Both the position numbers and the translations under genes were made by a program. This document shows, piece after piece, positions 18,073 through 27,673 of a DNA stretch of 64,000 nucleotides. The notes beneath the pieces are model-generated. The model had not been told where the DNA came from. It did not search any database and saw only the letters and a list, made by a program, of their open reading frames with translations. Numbering within the stretch: position 1 is the first letter of the stretch; each line of letters starts with the position of its first letter. Source of the DNA: Parabacteroides hominis (GTDB taxonomy: Bacteria > Bacteroidota > Bacteroidia > Bacteroidales > Tannerellaceae); assembly GCF_014287585.1 (NCBI RefSeq), contig NZ_JACOOJ010000021.1, forward strand, positions 27,123 through 91,122, read 5' to 3'.

Positions 18073-20757
18073 ATGAGCAATTCCATACATTTAATCAGTC
18101 TCTTACTTCTAACTTCCGGTCTATCCATACAAGCCCAGGAAAAGAGAGCCATGACATTCGACGAGATGGTCGGATGGGAACGCATATCCGAACAACGTAT
18201 TTCCGATGACGGCAAATGGGTATTCTGTAAAATGGAACCCTGGCGGGGAGATGCTACCATTCAGTTATACAACGGCAAAGGAGAAGAGAAAGAGACTTTC
18301 AAGCCAGCTTCGAAAGCACAATTCAGCGCTTCATCCGAATATCTGTTGGTAACAAAAGTTCCTTCCTTGGAAAAAGTAGAAGCCGAGAAGCTAAAGAAAA
18401 CAGACAAGGATCAAATGCCGATGAACAGCCTCGTCATTTCCTGCCTGTCCGGAGGGATGGAAACAATCGATTCGCTCAAATCATATAAACTATCGGAAAC
18501 AGCCGACTGGCTGGCTTACCAGCGCGGGAGCAAGAAAGATTCCACGCTTTATATCCGGTCGCTCGACGGAATGCTGAAAGACTCGTTCCCGGCAGTCAGC
18601 GATTTCGGATTTGCCAAAAAAGGAAATGTGTTATATGCCGTATCCGACTCTGTCCTTTATACCTACATTCCCCGGAAAGGGAATAACCGGATCTCTGATA
18701 AAAAGGGCGTATTCAAGAAGATCGCATTCAACGAAAACGGCAGCAAGCTCGCCTACCTGTTTTGTGCCGATAAAGATTCGGCTACAACCCGGAGCAGCCT
18801 GTATCTGGCAGAAAACAATACTCCCGGCAAGCTGATTGCCGAACGGGGAGATAAGGCATTTCCCTCCGCGTGGATAATCAGTGAAAACGCAGCCTTATAT
18901 TTCTCTGAAAACGCAAACCGCCTTTTCTTCGGTACAGCCCCGGAACCCAAACAGAAAGACACGACTCTGCTTGCAGAGAACCGTCCGGATGTACAAGTGT
19001 GGAGCTGGGATGAAAAGGTGCAATACACGCAACAGTCCTTCAACAAAGCAAACGATTTGAAGCGATCTTATACAGCAGTCTACGACATCGTTTCCCGCCG
19101 CATTCTCCAATTGGCGACAGAAGAACTCCCGACTTTGCAGACAGCCGACGAAGGAAACGCCACATGGGCGCTTCTCTCCACCACAACCCCATACGGCACA
19201 CAAAGCATGTGGACCGCACGCCAGTTCCATGATATCTACACGGTCAACCTGGAAACCGGAGAATGCCGGCAGATCAGGGAGAAGAGTCCTTCCTACATGC
19301 GTTTCTCCCCGAAAGGGAAATACACATACTGGTATCAGGAGCAAGACAGCTCTTGGTACACCCGTTCGATGGCTGACGGCAAAGAGTACCGCCTGACTAC
19401 ACCGGAGACATTCATTGCCTGGGACGAAGACAATGACGTCCCCGACTATCCTTCCCCATACGGAATCGCAGGTTGGACGGATGACGATCAATCTATCCTG
19501 ATCAAGGACCGCTACGATATCTGGAAGTTCGACCCGACTGCGGCCGTTTCACCGGTCAACCTGACCGTCAACGGACGAAAAGAACAGATCACCTACTCGC
19601 TGATCCAACTGGACCGGGAGAAAAGATCCTACAATACAGGCGATGCACAATATCTCACCGGATTCAACGAAAGAACCAAAGGTTCCGGCTATTATACGAC
19701 CCGCCTCAACAAGGCGGCAGTTCCGAAAGTTTTGCTTGCAGGCAATTTCAAACTGGCGGCCCTGGCCAAAGCGAAGGATGCCGATGCCGTTATCTACACG
19801 CAGGAAACATACGAGCAATATCCGGATGTCCAATTATCCAATCTCGGTTTCAAGAAGTCCATCCGCTTGACAGACGGCATCCGCCAGCAGGATTCCATCA
19901 TCTGGGGGACAGCCGAACTGACTTCCTGGATTTCCCTGGATGGCCGGCCTCTGGAAGGTGTCATCTACAAACCGGCTGATTTCGACCCGAACAAGAAATA
20001 TCCGGTAATCGTGAATTTCTACGAGCGTAATGCCAATACGCTGTACAGCTACCACATGCCCAGCCCTGGGCGTTCAACGATCGACTATCCGTTCTACCTC
20101 AGCCACGGCTTTATCATCTTCAACCCCGATGTACGTTTTACGGACGGCTATCCGGGTGAAAGTTCCTACAATTGCGTGATGCCGGGCATCACCTCGCTGA
20201 TCGCCAAAGGCTATGTAAATGAAAAAGCAATCGGTGCGCAGGGACATAGTTGGGGAGGCTATCAGGTCGCCTACCTGGCTACCCGCACCCGTCTCTTTGC
20301 CGCGATCGAATCGGGAGCTCCAGTAGTCAATATGCTGAGTGCTTATGGCGGAATCCGTTGGGGCTCCGGCTTAAATCGTTCTATGCAATACGAACATGGT
20401 CAGAGCCGCATCGGGGGGAACATCTGGGAAATGCCGTTGCAATACATTGAAAATTCCCCTTTGTTCAATATGGATAAGGTGACGACACCGATCCTGATCA
20501 TGCACAACGATGCAGACGGGCACGTGCCCTGGTATCAGGGAATCGAATACTTCATAGCCCTCAAACGCCTCCAAAAGCCGGCCTGGCTGCTCAACTATAC
20601 AGGTGAACCCCACTGGCCGACGCGTTTGGCAAACCGTCTCGATTTCCAGAAACGCATGTTCCAGTTCTTCCACCATTACCTGCAAGGCGCCCCCATGCCT
20701 AAATGGATGAGCGATGGTGTCCCGGCCGTAGACCGGGATTTCGAGTTGGGATATTGA
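18073..20757 (+). CDS. S9 family (prolyl oligopeptidase-like) serine peptidase
   Basis: 894 residues with a signal peptide ending at SIQAQ. The N-terminal three quarters are propeller-like, with repeated segments such as WAWDEDNDVP-type turns. The C-terminal hydrolase domain carries GHSWGGY with Ser726, HNDADGHVP with Asp815 and GEPHW with His847, a complete S9 triad. It is longer than classical DPP IV. It has no close paralogue relation to the S9 enzyme at 7885 beyond the fold. It is probably a periplasmic oligopeptidase; specificity is unknown. Confidence 0.92.
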   Translation: MSNSIHLISLLLLTSGLSIQAQEKRAMTFDEMVGWERISEQRISDDGKWVFCKMEPWRGDATIQLYNGKGEEKETFKPASKAQFSASSEYLLVTKVPSLEKVEAEKLKKTDKDQMPMNSLVISCLSGGMETIDSLKSYKLSETADWLAYQRGSKKDSTLYIRSLDGMLKDSFPAVSDFGFAKKGNVLYAVSDSVLYTYIPRKGNNRISDKKGVFKKIAFNENGSKLAYLFCADKDSATTRSSLYLAENNTPGKLIAERGDKAFPSAWIISENAALYFSENANRLFFGTAPEPKQKDTTLLAENRPDVQVWSWDEKVQYTQQSFNKANDLKRSYTAVYDIVSRRILQLATEELPTLQTADEGNATWALLSTTTPYGTQSMWTARQFHDIYTVNLETGECRQIREKSPSYMRFSPKGKYTYWYQEQDSSWYTRSMADGKEYRLTTPETFIAWDEDNDVPDYPSPYGIAGWTDDDQSILIKDRYDIWKFDPTAAVSPVNLTVNGRKEQITYSLIQLDREKRSYNTGDAQYLTGFNERTKGSGYYTTRLNKAAVPKVLLAGNFKLAALAKAKDADAVIYTQETYEQYPDVQLSNLGFKKSIRLTDGIRQQDSIIWGTAELTSWISLDGRPLEGVIYKPADFDPNKKYPVIVNFYERNANTLYSYHMPSPGRSTIDYPFYLSHGFIIFNPDVRFTDGYPGESSYNCVMPGITSLIAKGYVNEKAIGAQGHSWGGYQVAYLATRTRLFAAIESGAPVVNMLSAYGGIRWGSGLNRSMQYEHGQSRIGGNIWEMPLQYIENSPLFNMDKVTTPILIMHNDADGHVPWYQGIEYFIALKRLQKPAWLLNYTGEPHWPTRLANRLDFQKRMFQFFHHYLQGAPMPKWMSDGVPAVDRDFELGY

Positions 20758-20802
20758 TATCTCTTTTATATTTATTATCAATATATTATGGATAAATATT
20801 CA

Positions 20803-20810
20803 TATCTTTG
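20803..20810 (+). promoter_or_regulatory. primary-sigma -7 element for the toxin-antitoxin operon
   Basis: TATCTTTG matches TAnnTTTG and lies 22 bp upstream of the ATG at 20833 in a very AT-rich stretch. No clear -33 element is seen, which would fit a weak or repressor-controlled promoter. Confidence 0.5.
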
Positions 20811-20832
20811 TATATTAATTGGAATGTAAACA

Positions 20833-21045
20833 ATGAAAATAACAGGTAACACATTAAGTTTATATGTTGATATTCCTATATCAGAAATATCCATATTCAA
20901 ATATCTTGCCCATAAAATAGGATGGAAAGTTCATGTTGCTAAAGAAAATGAAGAGACATTAAGTCAGGAAGAAGAAAAAAAACTATTTTTCGAAAACTCC
21001 AAACGTTCTATGGCGAAGTGCATGGATAAATATTTATCAGAATGA
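20833..21045 (+). CDS. small antitoxin-like protein
   Basis: 70 residues. The N-terminal part (KITGNTLSLYVDIP) is compatible with a short beta strand, and the rest is charged helix rich in Glu and Lys, ending in MAKCMDKYLSE. No family signature is certain. Its stop overlaps the start of the next, MazF-like reading frame by four bases (ATGA), the classic layout of a translationally coupled antitoxin-toxin pair, and this context is the main support for the call. Confidence 0.6.
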   Translation: MKITGNTLSLYVDIPISEISIFKYLAHKIGWKVHVAKENEETLSQEEEKKLFFENSKRSMAKCMDKYLSE

Positions 21046-21375
21046 AAATACACCAACAAGATATTATCGAAGTTAATTATTTGTTTCCTGACGGAACAAC
21101 AAAACCACATATGGCTATTGTGGTATCCAATGATGAACTATCAAGAGATAGAAGGATTCTTTTATTTGGCAATGATTTCATCTAAGAACTATAATCCACA
21201 ATATACTTATCCATTGAATAATGAAATGTTAAGCAAGCCTTTATCGAGGCAAAGCTATGTCATTTGTCAACTAATAGGTGGATATACAGAACGCGATGTA
21301 GTCAAGATATGTAGCCGAATCAAGAATGACTTTTTCGTCGAAATTGTCGAGAAGATAAAACAAACGATCTTTTAA
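21042..21375 (+). pseudogene. MazF/PemK-like toxin, interrupted by a frameshift
   Basis: From the ATG at 21042 the frame reads MKIHQQDIIEVNYLFPDG, then KPHMAIVVSND, the N-terminus expected of a PemK/MazF endoribonuclease, and stops at 21183-21185. The +1 frame continues the fold: YLAMISSKNYNPQY, then LSRQSYVICQLI up to a stop at 21375. The switch falls at the run cttttat around 21158-21163; removing one T joins the two parts as RIL-YLAMIS. The total of 334 bases is one more than a multiple of three. This is either inactivation, a sequencing error in the T-run or, less likely, programmed frameshifting. Confidence 0.72.
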
Positions 21376-22388
21376 AACTCCATCTTAAACGTCGTCCGGA
21401 CATTCGGGATGGACGAGACGGAAAGTTGGCCGCCATGCAATTGCATGATACGTTGGGAAATGGGCAGGCCGATGCCACTTCCGCCGGATTTGGTGGAATA
21501 GAAAGGAGTAAAGATAGCAGACAACCGTTCGGGAGGAATCCCCGGGCCGTTGTCTGTTATCGTTATAAGAAGACGCCCGGTTGCCCCGGCGCATGCATCG
21601 ACCTTGACAATTCCATCCTTTTGCCCCTCTACCGCCTGCAATGCGTTCCGGATCAAATTGATCAATGCAAGAGTAACCAGATTTGCATCGCCATATACTT
21701 GAAGTTCCTTACCTGTCGATTTATCAGCCTTATCACCGGAGTAAACAATCCGTTCACTTCCCGGTTCGGCCTGTAGCAACCGTTCCAGTTTAGTAAATAA
21801 TGCCTGTACGGGAATTGTTTTATATTCCGGTTCCGGCAAATGTGTCAAACGATGATACGAATCGAGAAAAGCAGTCAAATTCTTTGCCTGGCTTTTGATA
21901 ACTTCAAGCCCTTCGCGTTGCTGGGATATGGGAATATGGTCCAGATGTTTTAACAAATCAGCCGAAAGAGAAGCAATCGGGGTGATAGAGTTGCGAATCT
22001 CATGCGTCATCACCCGGAGAATACTTTCATAATAAAGGCTTTTCTCCTCAACCTCAATATGTTTTTCACCCAATTGCCGAAGGATATGATTCATATCGGC
22101 GTATAAAGCATTCATAAAGGGATCGTCCGGATTAGCAGGGAAATATTGCGTCGTATCCTCATTCCGCATCGCCTCGAAGAAGACAGACACTTTATAATTA
22201 AAGTGGCTTACCAACCGGATTATGAACAGAGTTATCAACAGGATAAACAACAGGCATACAAAGGATAAGGTAAATGACAACTGTGTTATTAACAACCAGG
22301 AGCCAATCAGGGATAAAAGCACGATCAATACTACGCTCCCTACAATCTTAGCATATAACCTCCGACTGTACATGACACAAAGGTACAT
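21372..22388 (-). CDS. membrane sensor histidine kinase, NtrB/NtrY-like
   Basis: 338 residues as delimited; the ATG at 22373 (MYSRRLYAK) is an equally possible start. Two closely spaced membrane segments (about residues 15-62) leave almost no periplasmic loop. The kinase core is complete: H-box MTHEIRNSITPI, N-box NLIRNALQAV, G1 DNGPGIP, F-box FTPFYSTKSGG and G2 GSGIGLPI. The H-box type pairs with NtrC-class regulators. The likely partner is the response regulator at 29002, separated from it by five propeller genes. The last bases overlap the toxin remnant by 4 bp tail-to-tail. The signal sensed is unknown. Confidence 0.92.
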   Translation of the reverse strand: MYLCVMYSRRLYAKIVGSVVLIVLLSLIGSWLLITQLSFTLSFVCLLFILLITLFIIRLVSHFNYKVSVFFEAMRNEDTTQYFPANPDDPFMNALYADMNHILRQLGEKHIEVEEKSLYYESILRVMTHEIRNSITPIASLSADLLKHLDHIPISQQREGLEVIKSQAKNLTAFLDSYHRLTHLPEPEYKTIPVQALFTKLERLLQAEPGSERIVYSGDKADKSTGKELQVYGDANLVTLALINLIRNALQAVEGQKDGIVKVDACAGATGRLLITITDNGPGIPPERLSAIFTPFYSTKSGGSGIGLPISQRIMQLHGGQLSVSSIPNVRTTFKMEF

Positions 22389-22409
22389 TAATTACGGTAA
22401 ACCCGCAAA
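22378..22409 (-). promoter_or_regulatory. primary-sigma promoter at the histidine kinase start
   Basis: The minus strand carries TTTG (22409-22406), a 20-bp spacer, then TACCTTTG (22385-22378), a full match to the Bacteroidetes promoter. Transcription would begin near 22374, next to the ATG at 22373, which implies a leaderless message or another upstream promoter for the longer form. Confidence 0.5.
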
Positions 22410-22542
22410 AAGGCAGAGAGAATACGAATTGCACGTTTATTTACGAATAAATAGTAATAAACTTGCTTTTAAGAAATTAAATTGCTTTATTTGTATCAAA
22501 CTATCTAATACAAATAAAATACAAACAATTAATCCGAAGATT

Positions 22543-23763
22543 ATGAACAAGACAACGAGACTTTTAGGAGGTTTGCTTTTTACTATAATAGCGACATCCT
22601 GCGGAACGGGAGACAAAAATCAATCCGCACAAACAAACGATCCTTTGGACAACAGCCCGGTTGTCGGCCGATATGTACAGGCAGGAACTGACAAAGTTAT
22701 GTCGTGCGACCAGGAACTACTGGCCGATACCGTACGCATACCTCTCAGTTTCTTCACGGAAGAATTGGAAATCGTGAAACTGGATAACCGGGATGAGGCA
22801 TTGGTCGGACAAACCGGGGTGACGATTTCAGATAATTACATCTTGGTACATGGGCGCCAGCCAAACCCATTCAAACTATTCGACCGCAAGGGGAATTTCC
22901 TGACCAACATCGGTGCGATCGGACAAGGCCCCGGCGAATACCAAATGGTGTATGATGCCAAATTGGACGAGGCAAACAACCGCATCTATATCCTGCCTTG
23001 GAATGCATCGCAACTTTTAGTGTACGACTTGCAAGGAAACGTCTTAGACCCGATTCCTCTTTGCTTGCGTTGTCCGAAAGCAAAATTCGATGTCGATCTT
23101 ACCGGAGGCAAGGTTTCGATAGTCCTGTTACCATTCAAAGGCTATGCGGCCGTTGCCTGGACACAGGATTTGAAAGGGAACAGGCTCGGCTACATAGAAC
23201 CGGGACATTTGGAAGCGCCTCAGGACTTCAGTAATGAAGTGATATCAGGATTCAATATCCCCGGCGCGTTCGATGTCAATATTTTATGTATAATGCCGAC
23301 CCGCGTCGATTCGCTCTACCGATATGACGGAGACAATAGCCGTTTGATCCCGACATTCACACTCAACTTTGCCAATACGGATAAAATCCCCTGGCACGGA
23401 TACGGAGAATGGCCGCACCATTTCATTGGAGATTTTTCTGAACCGCCGGTTGAAGTCGCTCCCGGATCATGGACCAACGGAAAGACTTACCATTACATCG
23501 TGGACAAAAAAACAGGAAAAGGTTCTTTCTTTAAACTCTATAACGACTATTTCGGCAATTTGGAAATCGGCTATCCCAGTTATGCATTCTCCAATGGCTA
23601 TTATATCCGGAATATCGAACCCGGCAACCTCATGACCGACATCGAGAACGCGTTGAAAAACCAGGATATCACCGACGAGATGCGTAAAAAGTTGGCCGAC
23701 CTGCAAGCCTCTATCGATGAGAACGACAACAACTACGTCATGATCGCCAAATTAAAACCATAA
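22543..23763 (+). CDS. six-bladed beta-propeller lipoprotein (propeller A)
   Basis: 406 residues from the ATG at 22543; the frame is open well upstream, but that stretch has no signal peptide and is not used. The signal peptide ends in IIATSC, a lipobox. The first blades read FDRKGNFLTNIGAIGQGPGEY, split here as FDRKGNFLTNIG and GQGPGEY, the hallmark of the BF3164/DUF5128-like TolB-type propellers. The chain ends in ENDNNYVMIAKLKP, a closing-strand signature shared with several other propeller proteins here. It is about half identical by eye to the gene at 25098. No function is known; roles in surface sensing or sugar or peptide binding are speculation. Confidence 0.85.
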   Translation: MNKTTRLLGGLLFTIIATSCGTGDKNQSAQTNDPLDNSPVVGRYVQAGTDKVMSCDQELLADTVRIPLSFFTEELEIVKLDNRDEALVGQTGVTISDNYILVHGRQPNPFKLFDRKGNFLTNIGAIGQGPGEYQMVYDAKLDEANNRIYILPWNASQLLVYDLQGNVLDPIPLCLRCPKAKFDVDLTGGKVSIVLLPFKGYAAVAWTQDLKGNRLGYIEPGHLEAPQDFSNEVISGFNIPGAFDVNILCIMPTRVDSLYRYDGDNSRLIPTFTLNFANTDKIPWHGYGEWPHHFIGDFSEPPVEVAPGSWTNGKTYHYIVDKKTGKGSFFKLYNDYFGNLEIGYPSYAFSNGYYIRNIEPGNLMTDIENALKNQDITDEMRKKLADLQASIDENDNNYVMIAKLKP

Positions 23764-23768
23764 GCGAC

Positions 23769-25079
23769 ATGAACAAACAGATACTTCTCATCCTGTTGCC
23801 GGCACTCCTGTCGGCAACAGGATGCAAACAACAAAAGGCGTCCGAAGCAGAAGGGACGATCGCCGAGGCCGAGGCCCACCAACCGCTTCCGCCGAAATAC
23901 ACGGCACGTTATGACAAGTCCGTCATGCCCGCCCGCATCGACATTGAAAGGGCGGTTGCAGACTCCGTCCCGGTAAACCTGAGCAAAGTGGCCTCATCCA
24001 TCGAGTATTTCATGGTCGGGGACGACAAATACCCGATCACGGACGTGGTTGCGACAAACGAAGGATTCATCGCCCTGAACCAACCCAAGCTATACCTCTA
24101 CCGTAAAGGGATGAAGCGGAAACGGGTAGGGTTGAAAACGACTTATGGCAATTGGATGAGTGCGGCGGAGTCCAAAATAAGCTTTGACAAAACGACTACG
24201 CGCCTATATGCCCAACTGAAACGGATCAATCCCGAAACCGGTTACGGAGAACCGTATATTGTTGAACTTCCTCCGCTGGACACGGTTCTGACACGGGTTT
24301 ATTATCTTTATCCGGATTCATTGCCTATTTCCAGTCGCCACTATCTATTGCAGAAAACATCCTTTATTCGTTATTTGTCATCCGACCAATATGCAACCCA
24401 GCATGAAAACAAAGACGGGATCGACGATGGTATCACAACTTTTAATCTTAAAGGAGATACAATCTGTACTTTTATCGCCGGGATAGACCCGACTACCAAG
24501 AGAGGCGATTATTTATACCAACCTCCCTTCTTCGACAAGATATACCGGCATGGCGATCAGATCACCTTCCGCCTGTCTTTTTGCGATACCATCTACCGGA
24601 TCCGGGACGAGCAGACCTATTATCCGGCATACGTGACCGATTTCGGAAAACTACGCCTGACCGCAATCGAAAACATTCAAGGGAAAGACCTGAAGAACAA
24701 GGCCTGGATGACCGCACTCGAAGAAAACGCGAAAGCCCTTTTTATCCGAACATATAAAGAAGGCAAAAGCTCGGAGAGCGGCTGGCTGGATGCTGGACGC
24801 GAGCCGGACATGCCACCGGAAGAACGCCAAATCGTCTATCTGAAATCCGCCAAAAAGACTTTCGCTTTGCCCGTTAAAGCCCAAGGGCTGACAAATGACC
24901 TGGACGGCGGACTCCCTTTCTGGCCGGACGGACAGACGGACGGTTATCTCTATATGATCCGCCCCGCCAAAGAGCTGAAAGCGAAAATCAAACTGACGGG
25001 ATCGCCCAAGCAGAAAGAATTGAAAGCATTTTTAGATGGCGTGGATGAGAAGCAGAATGTGATGATCGTAGTCAAATAA
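23769..25079 (+). CDS. lipoprotein of the DUF4933-like type, propeller-associated (B)
   Basis: 436 residues; the signal peptide ends in LSATGC, a lipobox. It is clearly homologous to the gene at 27674: both contain NDLD-G-PFWPDGQTD, TGSPKQK and end in VMIVVK or VMIVVR. I recall such proteins as DUF4933, but the number is from memory. It starts 5 bp after propeller A, so the two are translated from one message. It appears beta-rich with repeated YLYR/YLYP segments. Function is unknown; the constant pairing with BF3164-like propellers suggests a partnership at the outer membrane. Confidence 0.8.
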   Translation: MNKQILLILLPALLSATGCKQQKASEAEGTIAEAEAHQPLPPKYTARYDKSVMPARIDIERAVADSVPVNLSKVASSIEYFMVGDDKYPITDVVATNEGFIALNQPKLYLYRKGMKRKRVGLKTTYGNWMSAAESKISFDKTTTRLYAQLKRINPETGYGEPYIVELPPLDTVLTRVYYLYPDSLPISSRHYLLQKTSFIRYLSSDQYATQHENKDGIDDGITTFNLKGDTICTFIAGIDPTTKRGDYLYQPPFFDKIYRHGDQITFRLSFCDTIYRIRDEQTYYPAYVTDFGKLRLTAIENIQGKDLKNKAWMTALEENAKALFIRTYKEGKSSESGWLDAGREPDMPPEERQIVYLKSAKKTFALPVKAQGLTNDLDGGLPFWPDGQTDGYLYMIRPAKELKAKIKLTGSPKQKELKAFLDGVDEKQNVMIVVK

Positions 25080-25097
25080 AAAAAGCAATAAAGAAAT

Positions 25098-26309
25098 ATG
25101 AATAAGATTCTTGCCCTGATAAACGGCGTGTGTTGCTCGATCTGGATCGGTTGTAACGGCGTAAGCACCAAGACGTTGAACGAATGCCCGGTCGTGATTC
25201 AAACGGAAACCCTTGCCGGACATCCGTTAACGGTGTGCGACCAGAAACAACTAAACGATACCCTGCAAATACCGCTCAGCCTGTTAGCTGAAAATTTGGA
25301 GATCATCCGTTTCGACAACCGGGACGAAGCGCTGATGGGAGAACAAATGGTTATCGTTTCGGACAATTACCTACTGGTGTGGAACCAGGAGCATCCGGTC
25401 AGGCTATTCGACCGGAAAGGGAATTTTCTGGCAAACATCGGGGCAAACGGACAAGGGCCGGGTGAATATCAAGCTCTTTACGATGCGCAAATCGACGAAG
25501 CCAACAACCGGATCTATATGCTCCCTTGGACGGTCGGGCAACTATTGGTCTATGACCTGCAAGGGAATGTGTTGCCATCTATTCCGCTTTGCCTGAATAT
25601 CCCGAAAGGCAAATTATGGATCAACGCAAAGGATTCTCTTATAGCCGTATTCGCCCTGCCTTTCCCCAATATACCAGCCGTCGCCTGGACACAAGATTTC
25701 AAAGGGGAAAGGAAAGATTATATCGAAGCGGGATCGCTCACGGCCTACGATTATAATGCGGAAGTATATGCCGGCTACAACATAGACAATGTGTTCGATT
25801 GTCTGCTTATTTGCCACCTGCCGCCACGCAAGGATACGCTCTATCATTATGATTACCTTCATAACCGATTGATACCGCATTTCACGATGACCTTTACGAG
25901 TAATGATCCGATCCCGAATCATGCTTTCTTTGAGCTTCCCCACCACTTCTTGGGGACGACGGCCGAAAGCATACAGCTCTCCGCTACAATGTTCGGCACC
26001 ACCAATACCAAGCAATTCATCATTGACAAGGCAACCGGGAAAGGCGCTTACATGCACTTAGTCAATGATTTCTTGGGGAACGAGGAATTGCCGTTGAGTA
26101 GTTTCGACGGCAATTTTCCTCCTTATCCCAACTTCCGCAACGGTTACTATATCTTGAACCAAGATCCGGGAAACCTGCGCGACAGGCTTGAAAAAAGCAT
26201 GGCGACAGGCTCGCTTCTCCCCGAACAGAAAGAGAAAGCGACCCGATTATTAAACTCTATCGGCGAGAACGACAACAACATTCTATTTTTAGCTAAGTTA
26301 AAACAATAA
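25098..26309 (+). CDS. six-bladed beta-propeller lipoprotein (propeller C, paralogue of A)
   Basis: 403 residues. The signal peptide ends in IWIGC, an acceptable but non-ideal lipobox. It follows propeller A nearly throughout: DNRDEALMGEQ, FDRKGNFLANIG, GQGPGEYQALYDAQIDEAN, LVYDLQGNVLPSIPLCL, and the end GENDNNILFLAKLKQ. The A-B and C-D-E arrangement points to tandem duplication of a propeller plus partner unit. It begins 18 bp after B, and the stop is directly followed by the ATG of D. Confidence 0.84.
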   Translation: MNKILALINGVCCSIWIGCNGVSTKTLNECPVVIQTETLAGHPLTVCDQKQLNDTLQIPLSLLAENLEIIRFDNRDEALMGEQMVIVSDNYLLVWNQEHPVRLFDRKGNFLANIGANGQGPGEYQALYDAQIDEANNRIYMLPWTVGQLLVYDLQGNVLPSIPLCLNIPKGKLWINAKDSLIAVFALPFPNIPAVAWTQDFKGERKDYIEAGSLTAYDYNAEVYAGYNIDNVFDCLLICHLPPRKDTLYHYDYLHNRLIPHFTMTFTSNDPIPNHAFFELPHHFLGTTAESIQLSATMFGTTNTKQFIIDKATGKGAYMHLVNDFLGNEELPLSSFDGNFPPYPNFRNGYYILNQDPGNLRDRLEKSMATGSLLPEQKEKATRLLNSIGENDNNILFLAKLKQ

Positions 26310-27641
26310 ATGCATAAACAGATGAAAACACTTCTTCCCCTCCTATTCCTTTTCCTGTTCACAACCTGCAATAGCAAAAGTTCTCCGGTTTCCGGAGAAG
26401 GCGACAATGGACAAATGCCTTGCATCGACCTGGCCGGGAACCTGAACAACACCGTTCCCTCCCTGCCCCTGAGCGAAGCGGTGGGAAAGGTGGATATTGT
26501 CCCGTTGGAAACGACAAGTAAGTCTTTTATCCGGAGGATCGAAGATATCAAAGTAACCGCCCATGATATTTTCGTTTTCGACATAAACGAAGGTGTATTC
26601 CGGTTTGACCGGCAAGGCAAGTTTCTGAACAAAGTCGGTAAAAAGGGAGAAGGGCCGGAAGAGATCCTTTCGATATGGCAAATGATGATTAAAGAAGCGG
26701 AACAGGAAGTTTATCTCTATTCCATAACCGATAAGTACTGCATCAAAGTCTATAATTTCGACGGTTCTTTCAATAGAGTTGCTCTTCAGGGTCGAATGGA
26801 AAATGTATTTTATGGGCCAAGCAATCAGATTTTCTCCTTTAAAAACCATTTCTTTCTTCAACAAACTCTTCCTGTCCTACGTATCGAAAACAAGCCGGAA
26901 ATATGGTCGTTTGCGTTGACCGATAGTTGTTTCAATATCCAAAAGAAATTCTATAATCCAAGCCTGGCCGGGAAAGATGAAGAGATTATTGAAAATTGTG
27001 CTCCTTATTACGGTTGGAAGAAATACTGGTCGGAAGGCAGGACTGCCATAGACACCTATGACCAGCAACTTGTCATGAAATATGCGGGAGTAGACACCCT
27101 CTATCGATACAACGAAAGCAATCAGAATTTCGAACCGTACTACACGCTTCTTTCAGGCGAACAACCTCCTTTCGATATGGCGCATGTATGGGTTAAAGAT
27201 GCGGCATTCTTTAAATATCTATGGGTCTATGACTTCTATGACACCCAAAAGTATTTATATCTCCTTGCCGGCAAGTCCAATGTCGTCCACACGTTTCGAT
27301 ATGATAAGGAAAACGGGGAGGTTAGGGTTTCGAAAAAAGAAAGCACCATCATTGAAAGGCCTTTCCCCGGCTCCCCCAACTTTGTCTTCCGCGAACTAAA
27401 GAAGCGGTTCGAGTTGCAGAACGACCTTTCCGGCGGAATCGTTTTCACGGTCGACTACAAATCACAAGGCAAGTATTGGATCGACGAATGTAATCCTTCC
27501 GATTTGCTGGAGCAGATCGACCCGGACGAACTGAAAACAGAAGAAGTAAAAGACAAACCGGCACGCGACAAGCTCGTCCAAGTGCTAAGCAAAGTTACGG
27601 AAGAGGATAATCCGGTTCTCTTCATTGCCACTCTGAAATAA
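26310..27641 (+). CDS. six-bladed beta-propeller lipoprotein (D)
   Basis: 443 residues; a second ATG at 26322 is possible. The lipobox is LFTTC. It carries the propeller entry pattern VDIVPLETTS, IEDIKV, VFRFDRQGKFLNKVG and KGEGPEEI, closest to the DUF5128-like proteins at 52152 and 53863 rather than to A and C. The C-terminus is EEDNPVLFIATLK, again the shared closing signature. Its ATG starts on the base after the stop of C, so translation is probably coupled. Confidence 0.84.
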   Translation: MHKQMKTLLPLLFLFLFTTCNSKSSPVSGEGDNGQMPCIDLAGNLNNTVPSLPLSEAVGKVDIVPLETTSKSFIRRIEDIKVTAHDIFVFDINEGVFRFDRQGKFLNKVGKKGEGPEEILSIWQMMIKEAEQEVYLYSITDKYCIKVYNFDGSFNRVALQGRMENVFYGPSNQIFSFKNHFFLQQTLPVLRIENKPEIWSFALTDSCFNIQKKFYNPSLAGKDEEIIENCAPYYGWKKYWSEGRTAIDTYDQQLVMKYAGVDTLYRYNESNQNFEPYYTLLSGEQPPFDMAHVWVKDAAFFKYLWVYDFYDTQKYLYLLAGKSNVVHTFRYDKENGEVRVSKKESTIIERPFPGSPNFVFRELKKRFELQNDLSGGIVFTVDYKSQGKYWIDECNPSDLLEQIDPDELKTEEVKDKPARDKLVQVLSKVTEEDNPVLFIATLK

Positions 27642-27673
27642 ATCATTACATTCGCTACAAATACAGATTCAAG

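Noticed and set aside
22222..22542. N-terminal extension of propeller A
   Set aside because: It overlaps the kinase gene, lacks a signal peptide, and the lipobox signal peptide begins at 22543.
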